A stretch of 64,000 bases of DNA, from NCBI GenBank assembly GCA_963838385.1, contig CAWIRE010000006.1, positions 992,001 to 1,056,000 of the forward strand. The letters run 5' to 3'. The notes beneath the pieces are model-generated. The model was not told where the DNA came from and did no database searches. It was given only the letters and a program-made list of their open reading frames with translations. Position numbers and translations under genes: made by a program. Source of the DNA: DAHUYF01 sp963838385 (lineage in GTDB: Bacteria > Pseudomonadota > Alphaproteobacteria > ATCC43930 > CGMCC-115725). Positions 53,039 to 64,000 of this stretch are shown here, in pieces. Position 1 is the stretch's first letter. The number at the start of each line of letters is the position of its first letter.

Positions 53039-53498
53039 TCAGTCGGCCCTGAAGCGTTCGCCCTTGCGAAGCAGCAAGCCGCGCGCGCCTGCGACGCCTA
53101 CCTCCAGGCTCTCGGCGATGCGGCGCGCCAGCATCACGAAATGGTCCGCGGCCTTCGGCGGGCACAACTCCCGTGCGGCTTTCTCGAACAGCGCCAGCCA
53201 GCGATCGAAATGCCAGGCATCGATCGGCAATGGCAGGTGCTTGGCCATCGGCTGGCCGTGGTAGCGTCCGCTCATCAGCGCGACCGAGGACCAAAAGGCG
53301 CACATCCGTTGCAGATGCGGCTCCCAATCGTCGATCTTCGCGGCGAAGATCGGCCCGAGCACATCGTCGTCGCGGACCCGCGCATAGAAGCCGCGGACGA
53401 GTTCGATCGATCATCGTTTCGTCGATACCCGTTTCCGTCTGGATTTGCGTCGTGATCGCCGCTCGGCGCGCCGCCGCGGACCGCGCATCCTCGCTCAT
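53039..53498 (-). pseudogene. Group III truncated hemoglobin, frameshifted
   Basis: A truncated globin of about 150 residues. From ATG 53498 the first frame gives ITTQIQTETGIDETMID, then after an extra base near 53405 the next frame reads ELVRGFYARVRDDDVLGPIF, AAKIDDWEPHLQRMCAFWSS, VALMSGRYHGQPMAKHLPLP and IDAWHFDRWLALFEKAAREL, all family-typical with the proximal His region (HFDRW). Last gene of the nar operon; it overlaps the NMO stop by 4 bases. A role in binding nitric oxide or oxygen fits its nitrate-respiration neighbours. Confidence 0.8.
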
Positions 53499-55006
53499 GA
53501 CGGCGCTCCGCTCCGATCCGGGGCAGGCAACTCCGCCGCGACGAGGCCGATATTGCGCTCGTGGGAAGCAAGCATCGCCGAGAGATCGGCATGGATCGCC
53601 TCGTCACGGATCGTCGGCAGCAGCGCTCTGAGCTTGCCCACCACCCAACCCTGACCGCGATTGAGGAAGGCGAGCCGCGCCACAAGACCCGGAATCGCCA
53701 TCACCTTGCCGTAGAATGCGCCTGTCTTCGGCGACGGCGCGCCCTGAAGATGATGGATCGCTCTGGTGAGCACGCCACACCAGCGTGCCTCGTCGCGATG
53801 AATGGCCATAATCAGAGGCTTGAGAGCGCCGTCCCCGATGTCCTTCGCGATGGCGAGCGTGGCGCGCGCGCCGGCGCGTTCGGCTTCGAGCAGCTCGTTC
53901 AGCGCGGGCAGGAGCTCCCTACGGGTGGCGAAGCCCATGTAGCGGTCATCCATTTCGTGCGCATGGCAGGCTGGGGACGCCAATTCGACTGGGGCGCTCG
54001 ACGGGGCAGCGTTCGCATCGAGCAGGCGGGAGGCTTCTGCAGCGATGGCGCGCACGCGCTCAGCCGCGCCGACAATGTCCATGATCCGGCCCACCCCCGC
54101 GCCGGCGTACAGCGCCATCGCCTCGAACTCTCCGGTCATCGAGCGTAGAGGCGAATCCGTGCTGAACAGGTAGATGGGCCGGCTCGCTTCGTCACCGATG
54201 ACGGTCTGGGTTTCGGAATAGGGATCGCCGCGCTCGCCGCGGGTCACGCTGTTCGCCAGCACGCGCACCTTGGCTCCGGGCGGCCAATTGATATGGAACG
54301 CGTCGGTCAAGACAGTATCTCCGTCCTGGGCATCGACCAGGCGCTGCTTATGATAGCCATGGGCGAATGATTCGGGCGTCGCAATCAGCGCCGTGCCGAA
54401 GACCGCGCCGTGCGCGCCGAGCGACAGCACGGTCGCGAGATCGGCGCCATCGACAAGTCCACCCGCCGCGAGGACGGGCAGCTTCGTCTCATCGACAATC
54501 TCTGGAATCAGATCATACATCGGCCGATCACCGCGGACATGACCGCCGGCCTCGATGCCCTGGGCGATCATCACCTGCGCACCGGCTTGCTCCACCACCT
54601 GCGCTTCGGCGCGGGAAGCCACCTGGCAGACGATGATCGCGCCGGCGGCGCGCAAGCGAGCAAACAGCTTCAGCGCGACATCCCAAAAGAGGCCGACCAC
54701 AGGAATGCCGAGATCGATACAGGCCGATGTCTGCGCCTCGAGCAGCGCGGGGTCGGTCGCAGCCGGAATTAGATTGACGCCGAAGCGCTCGATCCCCCGT
54801 GCGCGCAACGCCGCCACTTCCGAGCGGATCAGGTCCACCGGCTCGCGCACCATGCCGAGAAAGCCGAAGCCGCCCGCCTCGGTCACGGCCGCGACAAGCT
54901 CGGACCGCGCGACGCCCCCCATACCGGCGAGTACGATCGGATGGGTGCAGCCGAGGAGATCACAGACCGGTCTATGCAGCGGGGTCGCCATGGCCGTCGC
55001 GTTCAT
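53495..55006 (-). CDS. Nitronate monooxygenase fused to a DUF6306-type domain
   Basis: A 503-residue fusion. Residues 1-330 are a nitronate monooxygenase (FMN, TIM barrel, oxidises nitroalkanes): VCDLLGCTHPIVLAGMGGVA, EAGGFGFLGMVREP, QGIEAGGHVRGDRPMYDLIP and VLAAGGLVDGADLATVLSLG. Residues about 350-490 form a helical domain, MDDRYMGFATRRELLPALNE, LLEAERAGARATLAIAKDIG, IHRDEARWCGVLTRAIHHL and MLASHERNIGLVAAELP, which I recognise as the DUF6306, ferritin-like fold often found near nitrate reductases. The E/H spacing suggests a possible metal site. It overlaps its neighbours on both sides by 4 bases. Confidence 0.85.
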   Translation of the reverse strand: MNATAMATPLHRPVCDLLGCTHPIVLAGMGGVARSELVAAVTEAGGFGFLGMVREPVDLIRSEVAALRARGIERFGVNLIPAATDPALLEAQTSACIDLGIPVVGLFWDVALKLFARLRAAGAIIVCQVASRAEAQVVEQAGAQVMIAQGIEAGGHVRGDRPMYDLIPEIVDETKLPVLAAGGLVDGADLATVLSLGAHGAVFGTALIATPESFAHGYHKQRLVDAQDGDTVLTDAFHINWPPGAKVRVLANSVTRGERGDPYSETQTVIGDEASRPIYLFSTDSPLRSMTGEFEAMALYAGAGVGRIMDIVGAAERVRAIAAEASRLLDANAAPSSAPVELASPACHAHEMDDRYMGFATRRELLPALNELLEAERAGARATLAIAKDIGDGALKPLIMAIHRDEARWCGVLTRAIHHLQGAPSPKTGAFYGKVMAIPGLVARLAFLNRGQGWVVGKLRALLPTIRDEAIHADLSAMLASHERNIGLVAAELPAPDRSGAPS

Positions 55007-55308
55007 GACCTATGTCGGGCGACGCCGGCGGATACCCGCTCTGGAAAGGCACGGAGCAGCATGACTTCCAAGGCGGTGACGCCGGGTCGCGGGGAGCCGG
55101 ACATGCGGCCGAGAAGATCGAGCCAGACATCTTCCTCCGCGTAGTCGAGCACTTGGCGGACCGTGGCGGCCACGAAGGCGCCAACGCCGACACCTTCGGC
55201 CGCAGCGCCTCGCCGGACGCGCTCCACAAGGTCAAGGGACCCGATGGCGGCCAGCGCTTCCTCGGCGGAGGCGGCATCCGTCAGGACACTCAGGATGTTG
55301 CCGAGCAT
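55003..55308 (-). CDS. Hypothetical protein in the nar operon
   Basis: A 101-residue protein from ATG 55308. MLGNILSVLTDAASAEEALA, then ERVRRGAAAEGVGVGAFVAA, TVRQVLDYAEEDVWLDLLGR and LEVMLLRAFPERVSAGVAR: mostly helical, cysteine-free. No family is named. Longer frames to 55644 begin in composition unlike protein. It overlaps the NMO start by 4 bases and starts 8 bases after the isomerase, so it is an operon member; its role is unknown. Confidence 0.7.
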   Translation of the reverse strand: MLGNILSVLTDAASAEEALAAIGSLDLVERVRRGAAAEGVGVGAFVAATVRQVLDYAEEDVWLDLLGRMSGSPRPGVTALEVMLLRAFPERVSAGVARHRS

Positions 55309-55316
55309 ACCGCCGC

Positions 55317-56108
55317 CTATTGCACCAGCGGCGACATGGCGGCCGGCAAATCGAACCCGGCGATCTGTGCCTGCCCCGCCACCAGCGCGATATATTGCGC
55401 GACCGCGCGGCGCCATGTGCGTTCTTCCAAATACGCGGCTATCCGGGTCTGAACGGCGTCGAACGGCAAAGTCGTTCCTTCGATCTTCCGATCGAGGCGA
55501 AGAACGTGAACGCCGTAGCGCGTGCGCACAGGTGTAGGACAGATTTGGCCGGGCTCCATGGCGATCAGAAAGGTCTCGAATTCGGGGGTCGTCTCGCCCC
55601 GCACGACCTGCCCCAGCCGCCCCCCCTCCGTTGCGGACGGGCAATCAGACAGGTTCCGTGCCAGGCCGTCGAATCTGTCCGGGTGCTCCTGGAGGTCCGC
55701 CAGGACCGCGGCCGCTTGGGCCTCGGCTTTGCTATAGGCATCGGTATCGTCGCGGCGCGCCTTGAACAAGATGTGCGCCGGCTCGAACAGATCCGGACCG
55801 CGGAAACGCGCTTTGTTGTTATCGTAGTATCGGCGGCAGACGGCGTCGTCGGCCTTTGGCGTGATCACCTCGCGTTCCAGCAGCAACCGGATCAGCAATT
55901 CCTCGTCCGTCTCTCGTGCACCGTCTTCGGTCCTCGGCTCGGCCACGAGGCCGAGCGCCCGGGCACGTTGGAGCAGCAGTTCGCGAATGACCAGAGCCCA
56001 GGTTGCCTGTTGCCACGCGATGGCGGGCAACTCTGCCTGGTGGTTCTGCACTTCCCTGGCGATGGTCGCATGCGGGATGGCGACATCGTTGACCATGACG
56101 GTCGGCAT
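55317..56108 (-). CDS. PpiC-type peptidyl-prolyl isomerase (parvulin, NifM-like)
   Basis: A 263-residue protein. The N-terminal helical part (WALVIRELLLQRARALGLVA, RLLLEREVITPKADDAVCRR) precedes the rotamase domain: EPAHILFKARRDDTDAYSKA, then GLARNLSDCPSATEGGRLGQ, FLIAMEPGQICPTPVRTRYG, VHVLRL. There is no signal peptide; such PpiC genes at the end of nar operons probably help fold the cytosolic NarGH before insertion. It follows narI by 3 bases. Confidence 0.92.
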   Translation of the reverse strand: MPTVMVNDVAIPHATIAREVQNHQAELPAIAWQQATWALVIRELLLQRARALGLVAEPRTEDGARETDEELLIRLLLEREVITPKADDAVCRRYYDNNKARFRGPDLFEPAHILFKARRDDTDAYSKAEAQAAAVLADLQEHPDRFDGLARNLSDCPSATEGGRLGQVVRGETTPEFETFLIAMEPGQICPTPVRTRYGVHVLRLDRKIEGTTLPFDAVQTRIAAYLEERTWRRAVAQYIALVAGQAQIAGFDLPAAMSPLVQ

Positions 56109-56111
56109 GGT

Positions 56112-56903
56112 TCAATCCCCGTTTACGGATTGCGGAAACTTCACGCCGACCGGCTTTGCCGACCCTGCTACCGCCAGATCGGCCACCGTGAGGGATTGAT
56201 CTCGCAACCGATTTTCTACGCGAACCCGGCTGCGCACGACCTGGAATCCGGGACGGCCCAGATACCAAACCGGCGCGCTCCATATATGCACCAGGCGGGT
56301 GAACGGAGAGACCAGGAAGACGGTGAAGCCGAGCAGGATATGCAGCCGGTAGATCACCGGCGTGCCGACCAGCAAATCGGCGACGCCAGGATGCAGCAGC
56401 ACGATCCCCTTGATGTAGGCAACCAGCGTCGAGAACAGCGCACCGTCCATGTGCTGTGCCGAAACCGGCACCGTCAGCAGGCCGAGCGCAAGTTGCGCCC
56501 ACAGCATCAGGATGATCGCGATATCCCACCGTCGGCTGGTGGCCCGGATGCGCGGGTCGGTCAATCGCCGATGGATCAGCAACGACAGGCCGATGATCGC
56601 GGTCAGGCCGGCAAGGCCTCCCACCACCATGGCAAGCAGCTCATGCTGGGCCGGGCTGATCAGCCAGTCCACCGCCCAGTCGGGCATCAGGAAGCCGGCA
56701 AAATGCCCTGCGATGACGACCAGGATGCCAACGTGAAATAGATTGGAGCCCCAGCGGAACTGCCGCTTCCGCAGCAATTGGCTCGACCCGCTACGCCATG
56801 TGTACTGCGCGGTGTCGAAGCGCACGAGACTGCCGAGCGCGAACACGGTCAGGCACACATAGGGGTACCAGCCATAGAGGGCGCTGTTAAGATAGAAGCT
56901 CAT
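56112..56903 (-). CDS. narI: Respiratory nitrate reductase gamma subunit
   Basis: A 263-residue membrane cytochrome b. Five hydrophobic helices (LYGWYPYVCLTVFALGSLVR, NLFHVGILVVIAGHFAGFLM, LLAMVVGGLAGLTAIIGLSL, IILMLWAQLALGLLTVPVSA and VIYRLHILLGFTVFLVSPFT). Histidines in the second and last helices (FHVGILVVIAGHF and RLHILLGF...RLVHIW) bind the two hemes. It takes electrons from quinol and passes them to NarH. Begins 12 bases after narJ. Confidence 0.95.
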   Translation of the reverse strand: MSFYLNSALYGWYPYVCLTVFALGSLVRFDTAQYTWRSGSSQLLRKRQFRWGSNLFHVGILVVIAGHFAGFLMPDWAVDWLISPAQHELLAMVVGGLAGLTAIIGLSLLIHRRLTDPRIRATSRRWDIAIILMLWAQLALGLLTVPVSAQHMDGALFSTLVAYIKGIVLLHPGVADLLVGTPVIYRLHILLGFTVFLVSPFTRLVHIWSAPVWYLGRPGFQVVRSRVRVENRLRDQSLTVADLAVAGSAKPVGVKFPQSVNGD

Positions 56904-56915
56904 CGTTCCATCTCC

Positions 56916-57595
56916 TCAGACGATCGACGGGTCGCGAGCGGCCGCGCGAAGCCGGGTTCGCAAGCGATCCGCTCCGCAGCTGTCTATCTGTTCGCCAGGC
57001 CCGAAATGCACCGCTGCTTCCTCCCAGGCCGCATCCAACGCCGCGAGATCATCGGGATCTTCGACGCTGGTGTCCGGCCTGTCGGTCGCCGGCGCGTTCG
57101 CCAGCGTGGCGAGTGCCTGGAACACCGCCGCATAGGCGCTCTTGCGTGTGGCAAGCCGCTCCGCGAGAACCAGAAGAATACCCGCCGACTCTGCCAGCAG
57201 CGCCTGGGCCTCATTGCCCGGGAGCAGCGAGACAAACTCGAGGAACAGGGGAAGAAAGTCCGGCAACTCGCCGGCGGTCGGTTCAAGGCCATGACTTCGA
57301 TAGAGTTCGATCAGGTCGGCCATGGCCTGCCCGCGGTCACGGCTTTCGCCATGCACATGCTCGAACAGATGCAGCGACAGCGTGCGGCTGCGGTCGAACA
57401 GCGTGAAGTAACGCTCCTGTAGCTCGTAGATGTCACACTCTGCCAGCTCGGCCAGCAGATTATCGATGGCAACGCGCTGCGGTGCCGGCACCAGGCCCTC
57501 CTGGGCCAACACCACGGCGATCTCGCCCGTCGCGGCTCGCAGCGCATCCGTGGGATAGGAGATCAATGCCGCGAGGGCACGATAGGTGCGGGCCA

Positions 57596-57599
<4 letters not shown>
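56916..57599 (-). CDS. narJ: Nitrate reductase molybdenum-cofactor assembly chaperone
   Basis: A 227-residue NarJ. Helical TorD-like fold with YRALAALISYPTDALRAATG at the start, CDIYELQERYFTLFDRSRTL and the family segment SLHLFEHVHGESRDRGQAMA, then LVPALQRVAIDN-like helices. It helps insert the cofactor into NarG before the complex docks on NarI and is not part of the final enzyme. The start overlaps the narH stop by 4 bases. Confidence 0.95.
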
Positions 57600-59106
<1,507 letters not shown>

Positions 59107-59110
<4 letters not shown>

Positions 59111-62100
59111 GACACGGTCTCCTTCTGGCGGGTGGCTTCTGTTCCGTCCAGCCAGTCCACCTTGTCCATGCGACGGATGATGATGAATTCGTCGCGGTTG
59201 GACCCGACCGTGCCGTAGTAATTCAGTCCGTAACTTTGCTGCGCATAGCCGCCGATCATATGTGTGGGTTTCAGCACCACGCGCGTGACCGAGTTGTGGA
59301 TGCCGCCGCGCAGGCCGGTCACTTCGCTGCCCGGCATGTTCACGATCTTCTCCTGCGCGTGGTACATCATGACCATGCCGGGATTGACGCGTTGGGAGAC
59401 CACCGCGCGAGCGACCAGCGCGCCGTTGGTGTTGTAGGCCTCGACCCAGTCGTTATCGGCGATACCGACCTGCCGCGCATCCGTCTCGCTGATCCAGATG
59501 CAGGGCCCGCCGCGGCTCAGGGTCAGCATCAGCAGATTGTCGGTATAGGTGCTGTGGATGCCCCATTTCTGATGCGGGGTGACGAAGTTCAGCACGATCT
59601 CGGGGTTGCCGTTGTCATGCTTGCCCTTGATCGCCGCCGTGCCCTTGGTGTCCACCGGCGGACGCCACGTGACCAGCGCCTCGCCGAACGCCCGCATCCA
59701 GAGGTGGTCCTGATAGAGCTGTTGGCGCCCGGTCAACGTCCGCCAGGGTATGAGCTCATGGACGTTGGTGTAGCCGGCGTTGTAGCAGACCTTTTCGCTT
59801 TCGATCCCAGACCATGTTGGTGACGATATGATCTTGCGCGGCTGCGCGACGATGTCGCGGAAGCGGATCTTCTCGTCCTCCTTTTGCCGGGCGAGATGGG
59901 TGTGGTCGCGCCCGGTCATCCGGCCGAGCGCTTCCCAGGCCTTTACCGCGACCTCACCATTGGTCTCCGGCGCCAGACTCAGGATGGCCTCGATCGCGTC
60001 CACGTCGGTTTCGAGTCGAGGCTGCCCTGACGCCGCGCCGGACCGCACCGCGCCGTTCAAGGTGGCGAGGAAGTCGATTTCATGTCCGGTCTCCCAGGTG
60101 ATTCCCTTGCCGCCGTTACCGGACGCCTTCAGCATGGGACCGATGGCGGTGAACCGGGCATACAGGTTCGGATAGTCGCGCTCGACCGCCGCGACCGACG
60201 GCATGGTCTTTCCGGGCACCGGGTCCGTGCCGTCGCGTTTCCAGTCGTTGACGCCATGGGGCTGCGCCAGTTCGGCTGGAGTGTCGTGCTGCAGCGGTGT
60301 CAAAACGATGTCGGTTTCACGTCCCAGGACTTCCGGGCAAACGTCCGAGAACGACCGGGCAAGGCCTTTGTAGATGTCCCAGTCGGTGCGGGATTCCCAG
60401 GCCGGATCCACCGCGGCCGTCAGCGGGTGAATGAACGGGTGCATGTCGGAGGTATTGAGGTCGTTCTTTTCGTACCAGGTGGCCGTCGGCAACACGATGT
60501 CGGAATAGACGCACGTGGTGGACATGCGGAAATCCAGCGTGACCAGCAAGTCCAGTTTTCCCTCGGGGGCCTTGTCGTGCCACGCCACGTCTTGCGGCTT
60601 CTCGCGCCCCTCAACGCCCAGATCCTTCCCCAGGACACCGTTGCTGGTACCCAGTAGGTGCTTGAGGAAGTATTCGTGCCCCTTGCCGGAGGACCCCAGC
60701 AGGTTGGAGCGCCAAACGAACATGTTGCGCGGCCAGTTCGCCGGATCGTCCGGATCCTCGCAGGACATCTCGAGCTCGCCCGACCGCAGGGCCTTCGGCA
60801 CGTAGTCCTTCGGGGCCAGGCCCGCTTCCTTTGCGCGGGCGGAGATGGTGAGCGGGTTCTGCTTCAACTGCGGTGCCGACGGCAACCAACCCATGCGCTC
60901 GGCACGCACGTTGTAGTCGATCATCGAACCGGACCAGTCGCCATCGGGCGCGGTCGGGGACAAAATATCCGAAACCTTCATCGTTTCGTACCGCCACTGA
61001 TCGGTGTGTGCGTAGAAAAACGATGTGCCGTTCATGTGCCGCGGCGGACGGCTCCAGTCGAGCCCGAAGGTAATAGGCACCCAGCCAGTCTGCGGCCGCA
61101 GCTTCTCCTGCCCGACATAGTGAGACCACCCGCCGCCGGACTGGCCGACGCAGCCGCACAACACCAGCAGGTTGATGATGCCGCGGTAGGTCATGTCCAT
61201 GTGGTACCAATGGTTCACCCCGGCACCGAGGATCACCATGGACCGGCCGTTCGTCGCCTCGGCGTTGGTGGCGAATTCGCGCGCGACATGGATGATATGC
61301 GCCCGCGGCACGCCGGTGACGCGTTCCGCCCAAGCTGGAGTGTGCGGTTCATCCTGGTCATAGTCCGACGCGACACCCGCGCCGCCGAGGCCACGATCCA
61401 GGCCGTAATTGGCACAGAGCAGATCGAACACCGTCGCGACCGGCGTGTTGCCGTCCTTCAGTGCGAGATTGCGTACCGGAACGTTGCGGGTCACGACATC
61501 GGGGTGCCCGGTCGCGACGAAGCCATTGGTCGCGGCGCCGCCGAAATAGGGAAACGCAACCTCTTCCGTCACACCGCCGTCGATCATGCTGAGCCGGAGT
61601 GACGTTTGCGCGCCATCGCCGCGCCGTTGTTCGAGATTCCACTTGCCCTGCTCGCCCCAGCGGAAGCCGACCGAGCCGAGCGGGACGACCGGGTTGCCCT
61701 CGGCGTCCAATGCGACGGTCTTCCATGCGGGATTGTTCGTCTCGTTCAGTCCGTCGGCGAAGTCGTCGGCGCGAAGCAGGCGGTCGGGCACGAAGCGGCC
61801 ATTCCTGGGCACCAGCCGCACCAGCATCGGCAGATCGCTGTATTTACGGATGTAATCCTGGAAATATGGCACGGTCCGGTCGAGGTGAAATTCCCGAAGA
61901 ATGACGTGGCCCATCGCCATCGCCAGCGCGGCATCGGTTCCCTGCTTCGGATGCAGCCAGAGGTCGGCGAACTTGGTCGCCTCGGCGTAGTCCGGCGAGA
62001 TGACGGCGCTCTTGGTGCCCTTGTAGCGGACCTCCGTGTAGAAATGTGCATCGGGCGTGCGAGTCTGCGGCACGTTGGAGCCCCAGATCAGCAGATATCC

Positions 62101-62838
62101 GGCATTGTACCAGTCGGCACTTTCCGGAACGTCCGTCTGCTCGCCCCAGGTCATCGGGCTGGCCGGCGGCAGATCGCAATACCAGTCGTAGAAGGACAGG
62201 CAGACGCCGCCCAGCAGCGAGAGGTAGCGCGCACCGGCGGCGAACGACACCATGGACATGGCGGGAATGGGCGAGAAGCCGACCACCCGATCAGGTCCAT
62301 ATCTCTTGATGGTATAGGCGTTCGCGGCCGCGATGATCTCGTTGACCTCATCCCACGTCGCGCGAACCAGACCGCCCAGCCCGCGCTTGCTGGTGTAACT
62401 CGCGCGCTTCTCCGAACTCTCCACGATCGAGGCCCACGCCGCGACGGGGGAAAGCGTTGCCCGCGCCTCGCGCCACAGCTTGAGCAGGCGCCCGCGCACC
62501 ATGGGATGCTTCACGCGATTGGCCGAGTACAGATACCAGGAGTAGCTCGCGCCGCGGGCGCAGCCACGCGGCTCGTGGTTTGGCAGATCCGGGCGCGTGC
62601 GCGGGTAGTCCGTCTGCTGGGTCTCCCACGTCACGATGCCGCCCTTGACGTAGATCTTCCAGGAACATGAGCCGGTGCAGTTCACGCCATGCGTGGAACG
62701 CACGATTTTGTCGTGTTGCCAGCGCTTGCGGTAGCTGTCCTCCCAGTCGCGCGGCTCGTTCGTAGTAATGCCGTGGCCGTTGGAGAACGTGCCGACCTTC
62801 TTGCGAAAGAACATGAGGCGGTCGAGAAGATGGCTCAT
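59107..62838 (-). CDS. narG: Respiratory nitrate reductase alpha subunit
   Basis: A 1243-residue molybdoenzyme reducing nitrate to nitrite in the cytoplasm. ATG 62838 begins MSHLLDRLMFFRKKVGTFSN. The N-terminal [4Fe-4S] site has His and cysteines in STHGVNCTGSCSWKIYVKGG, and the cofactor site is the SFYDWYCDLPPASPMTWGEQ segment, which holds the Mo-ligand Asp. Later LIWGSNVPQTRTPDAHFYTE and the C-terminal THMIGGYAQQSYGLNYYGTV are typical. Length matches NarG of E. coli (1247). No twin-arginine leader, as expected. Confidence 0.97.
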
Positions 62839-62884
62839 CTTGCTGCCCTGCTGATTTTGTCGGTTGCGACCCCGATGTACGGCG

Positions 62885-64000
62885 TCACGCCGGCACAACG
62901 TGATTGCGCGTGCGGATGAAGCCGATTGAAACCATGATTGCCGTCACGGCCAACACGACATAGACGAAGAACCCGCCCGAATAGCCGGAGTCGCCCAGCG
63001 CGCCGGCAAACAGGCCGAGGGTCGGCGGGATCACGAAGCCACCGAGCGCGCCGAACCCGCCGACCAGGCCGGAAGCGCCGCCGACCGCGTGCGGCACGTA
63101 TTTCGGCACCATCTTGAACACCGCCGCATTGCCCAGCCCCATGCCGAGGCCGATCAACAGCTCACCCGCGACATTGGTCGGGAAATCCGTCACGGCGGTC
63201 AGCAGGGCCGCGCCGATCAGCACGATGGTGAATGAGATGAGGGCCATGATCTCGCCCCCGAACCGCTCGGCCAGAGAGCCGCCGCCCACGCGTGCCACCG
63301 CCGCCAGCAACGAGAAGCCGACGCCGCCGAGAATGCCCGCATCGGTCAGGCTGAGATGGTGCAGGTTGATCCAGTAGGTCGGGAACCACGCTGTCAACGC
63401 CAGGAAGCCGCCAAAGGACACGAAGTACAGGAAGGTCAGGCCCCAGGTGCGCGTCTCATCGGCCGCCATCAGCAGGGCGCCCCAGACGGAGTTGCGGGGG
63501 AACAATTCCTGGCCGGCGCTCTGCGCGATGCTACGCGCCTCGTCCGCGGCGGCACCGCGGGCGCGAAGCTGGAAGTAATACGCATCGCGCGCCAGCCAGC
63601 CATAGATGCCGGTACCGATCAGCAGGAAGGCGAGCCAGGCAAGATAGGACCCGGCGAGGCCGAGTGCCGCGATCGCGAATGGCAGGATCAGCGTGAACAG
63701 CCCGGGCGCCAGATTGCCGACGCCACCATAGATGCCCAGTGCGGTGCCCTGCCGGTTCCTCGGGAACCAGTAGGAGACCTGGGGTATGCCGACGGAGAAC
63801 GATGCGACGCCGCAGCCGCTCATGAAACCGAACAGCAGGATGACGGGATAGAGCGCGGCCGTGACGTGCGGCACAGTGACCAGAATGAACACCAGCCCCC
63901 ACATGCCGACGATCGAAACACCGAACAGGACCAGCATCGGAAGGCGGCCGCCGACCTTGTCCACCCAGGCGCCGAACGGGATGCGCAGCAGCGAACCGGT
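62885..64000 (-). CDS. narK: Nitrate/nitrite transporter (NarK family), N-terminus beyond right edge
   Basis: The visible 371 residues of an MFS transporter; the frame stays open to the window end (TGSLLRIPFGAWVDKVGGR at the edge), so the start lies outside. About ten hydrophobic helices follow, with the NarK/NRT signatures GCGVASFSVGIPQVSYWFPR and GTALGIYGGVGNLAPGLFTL, and later AVFKMVPKYVPHAVGGASGL, VGGFGALGGFVIPP. It probably brings in nitrate or exports nitrite. It is 46 bases upstream of narG on the same strand, so it starts the visible operon. Confidence 0.93.
   Translation of the reverse strand, partial: TGSLLRIPFGAWVDKVGGRLPMLVLFGVSIVGMWGLVFILVTVPHVTAALYPVILLFGFMSGCGVASFSVGIPQVSYWFPRNRQGTALGIYGGVGNLAPGLFTLILPFAIAALGLAGSYLAWLAFLLIGTGIYGWLARDAYYFQLRARGAAADEARSIAQSAGQELFPRNSVWGALLMAADETRTWGLTFLYFVSFGGFLALTAWFPTYWINLHHLSLTDAGILGGVGFSLLAAVARVGGGSLAERFGGEIMALISFTIVLIGAALLTAVTDFPTNVAGELLIGLGMGLGNAAVFKMVPKYVPHAVGGASGLVGGFGALGGFVIPPTLGLFAGALGDSGYSGGFFVYVVLAVTAIMVSIGFIRTRNHVVPA

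Overview
The window comes from a high-GC alphaproteobacterium. The order is not certain, but the gene content suits a free-living Rhodospirillales-like organism. Two perfect GTTC-N7-GTTC / GAAC-N7-GAAC LexA boxes, which are the alphaproteobacterial SOS signature, support this. So do the complete suf operon under an Rrf2 regulator, an intracellular polyhydroxybutyrate depolymerase, many acyl-CoA and CoA-transferase genes, and a sigma-54 promoter on a motAB-type pair. No rRNA, tRNA, CRISPR array, transposase, phage gene or replication origin was seen.

Layout. 1-3.6 kb: an edge-truncated gene of lower GC, a family III CoA-transferase with a thioesterase, a thioesterase-marR operon behind a perfect dyad operator, and the remains of a short-chain dehydrogenase beside a palindromic repeat. 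3.6-8.2 kb: an MscS channel, then a minus-strand operon dinB / DUF763 / alpha-beta hydrolase whose promoter carries a LexA box shared with a decayed alkB-like gene. 8.2-13.6 kb: a DUF2061 protein, an amine oxidase, a ketopantoate-reductase-like protein, motAB and an ACP-like protein without the carrier serine. 13.6-18.4 kb: a BKACE / CoA-transferase cassette and phaZ. 18.5-24 kb: acyl-CoA synthetase, LLM flavoprotein, SDR, diheme cytochrome c, cytochrome c', GST. 24-27.3 kb: a secreted protein facing a large phosphoesterase preceded by a Pho-box-like site. 27.5-33.7 kb: rrf2-sufBCDSUT. 33.9-41.2 kb: a fatty-acid or carnitine-type operon (enoyl-CoA hydratase, acyl-CoA dehydrogenase, CoA-transferase), a histidine kinase, another acyl-CoA synthetase and a DsbA-fold isomerase. 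41.2-48.7 kb: a LexA-box-driven 27-residue membrane peptide, two response regulators, a histidine kinase, a pentapeptide-repeat protein and a patatin. 48.8-52.8 kb: two DUF899 proteins, a membrane protein, their likely regulator and a beta-propeller. 53-64 kb: a nitrate-respiration operon, narK-narGHJI-ppiC-hypothetical-NMO/DUF6306-truncated globin, which runs off the right edge.

How the genes work together. The nar operon gives nitrate respiration, with a peptidyl-prolyl isomerase for maturation and accessory genes that probably handle reactive nitrogen; the cytochrome c' near 23 kb may add nitric-oxide binding. The acyl-CoA genes together suggest growth on acyl-CoA esters and stored polyhydroxybutyrate. 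Several intact-looking genes carry single-base frameshifts (mscS, hydrolase, dinB, alkB-like, acyl-CoA synthetase twice, SDR, DUF899, truncated globin). So many scattered one-base indels may be assembly errors rather than true decay.

The most interesting item is the 27-residue single-pass membrane peptide at 41283-41366. It has a strong ribosome binding site and sits just downstream of a perfect LexA box, the same arrangement as the SOS-induced division inhibitor SidA of Caulobacter.
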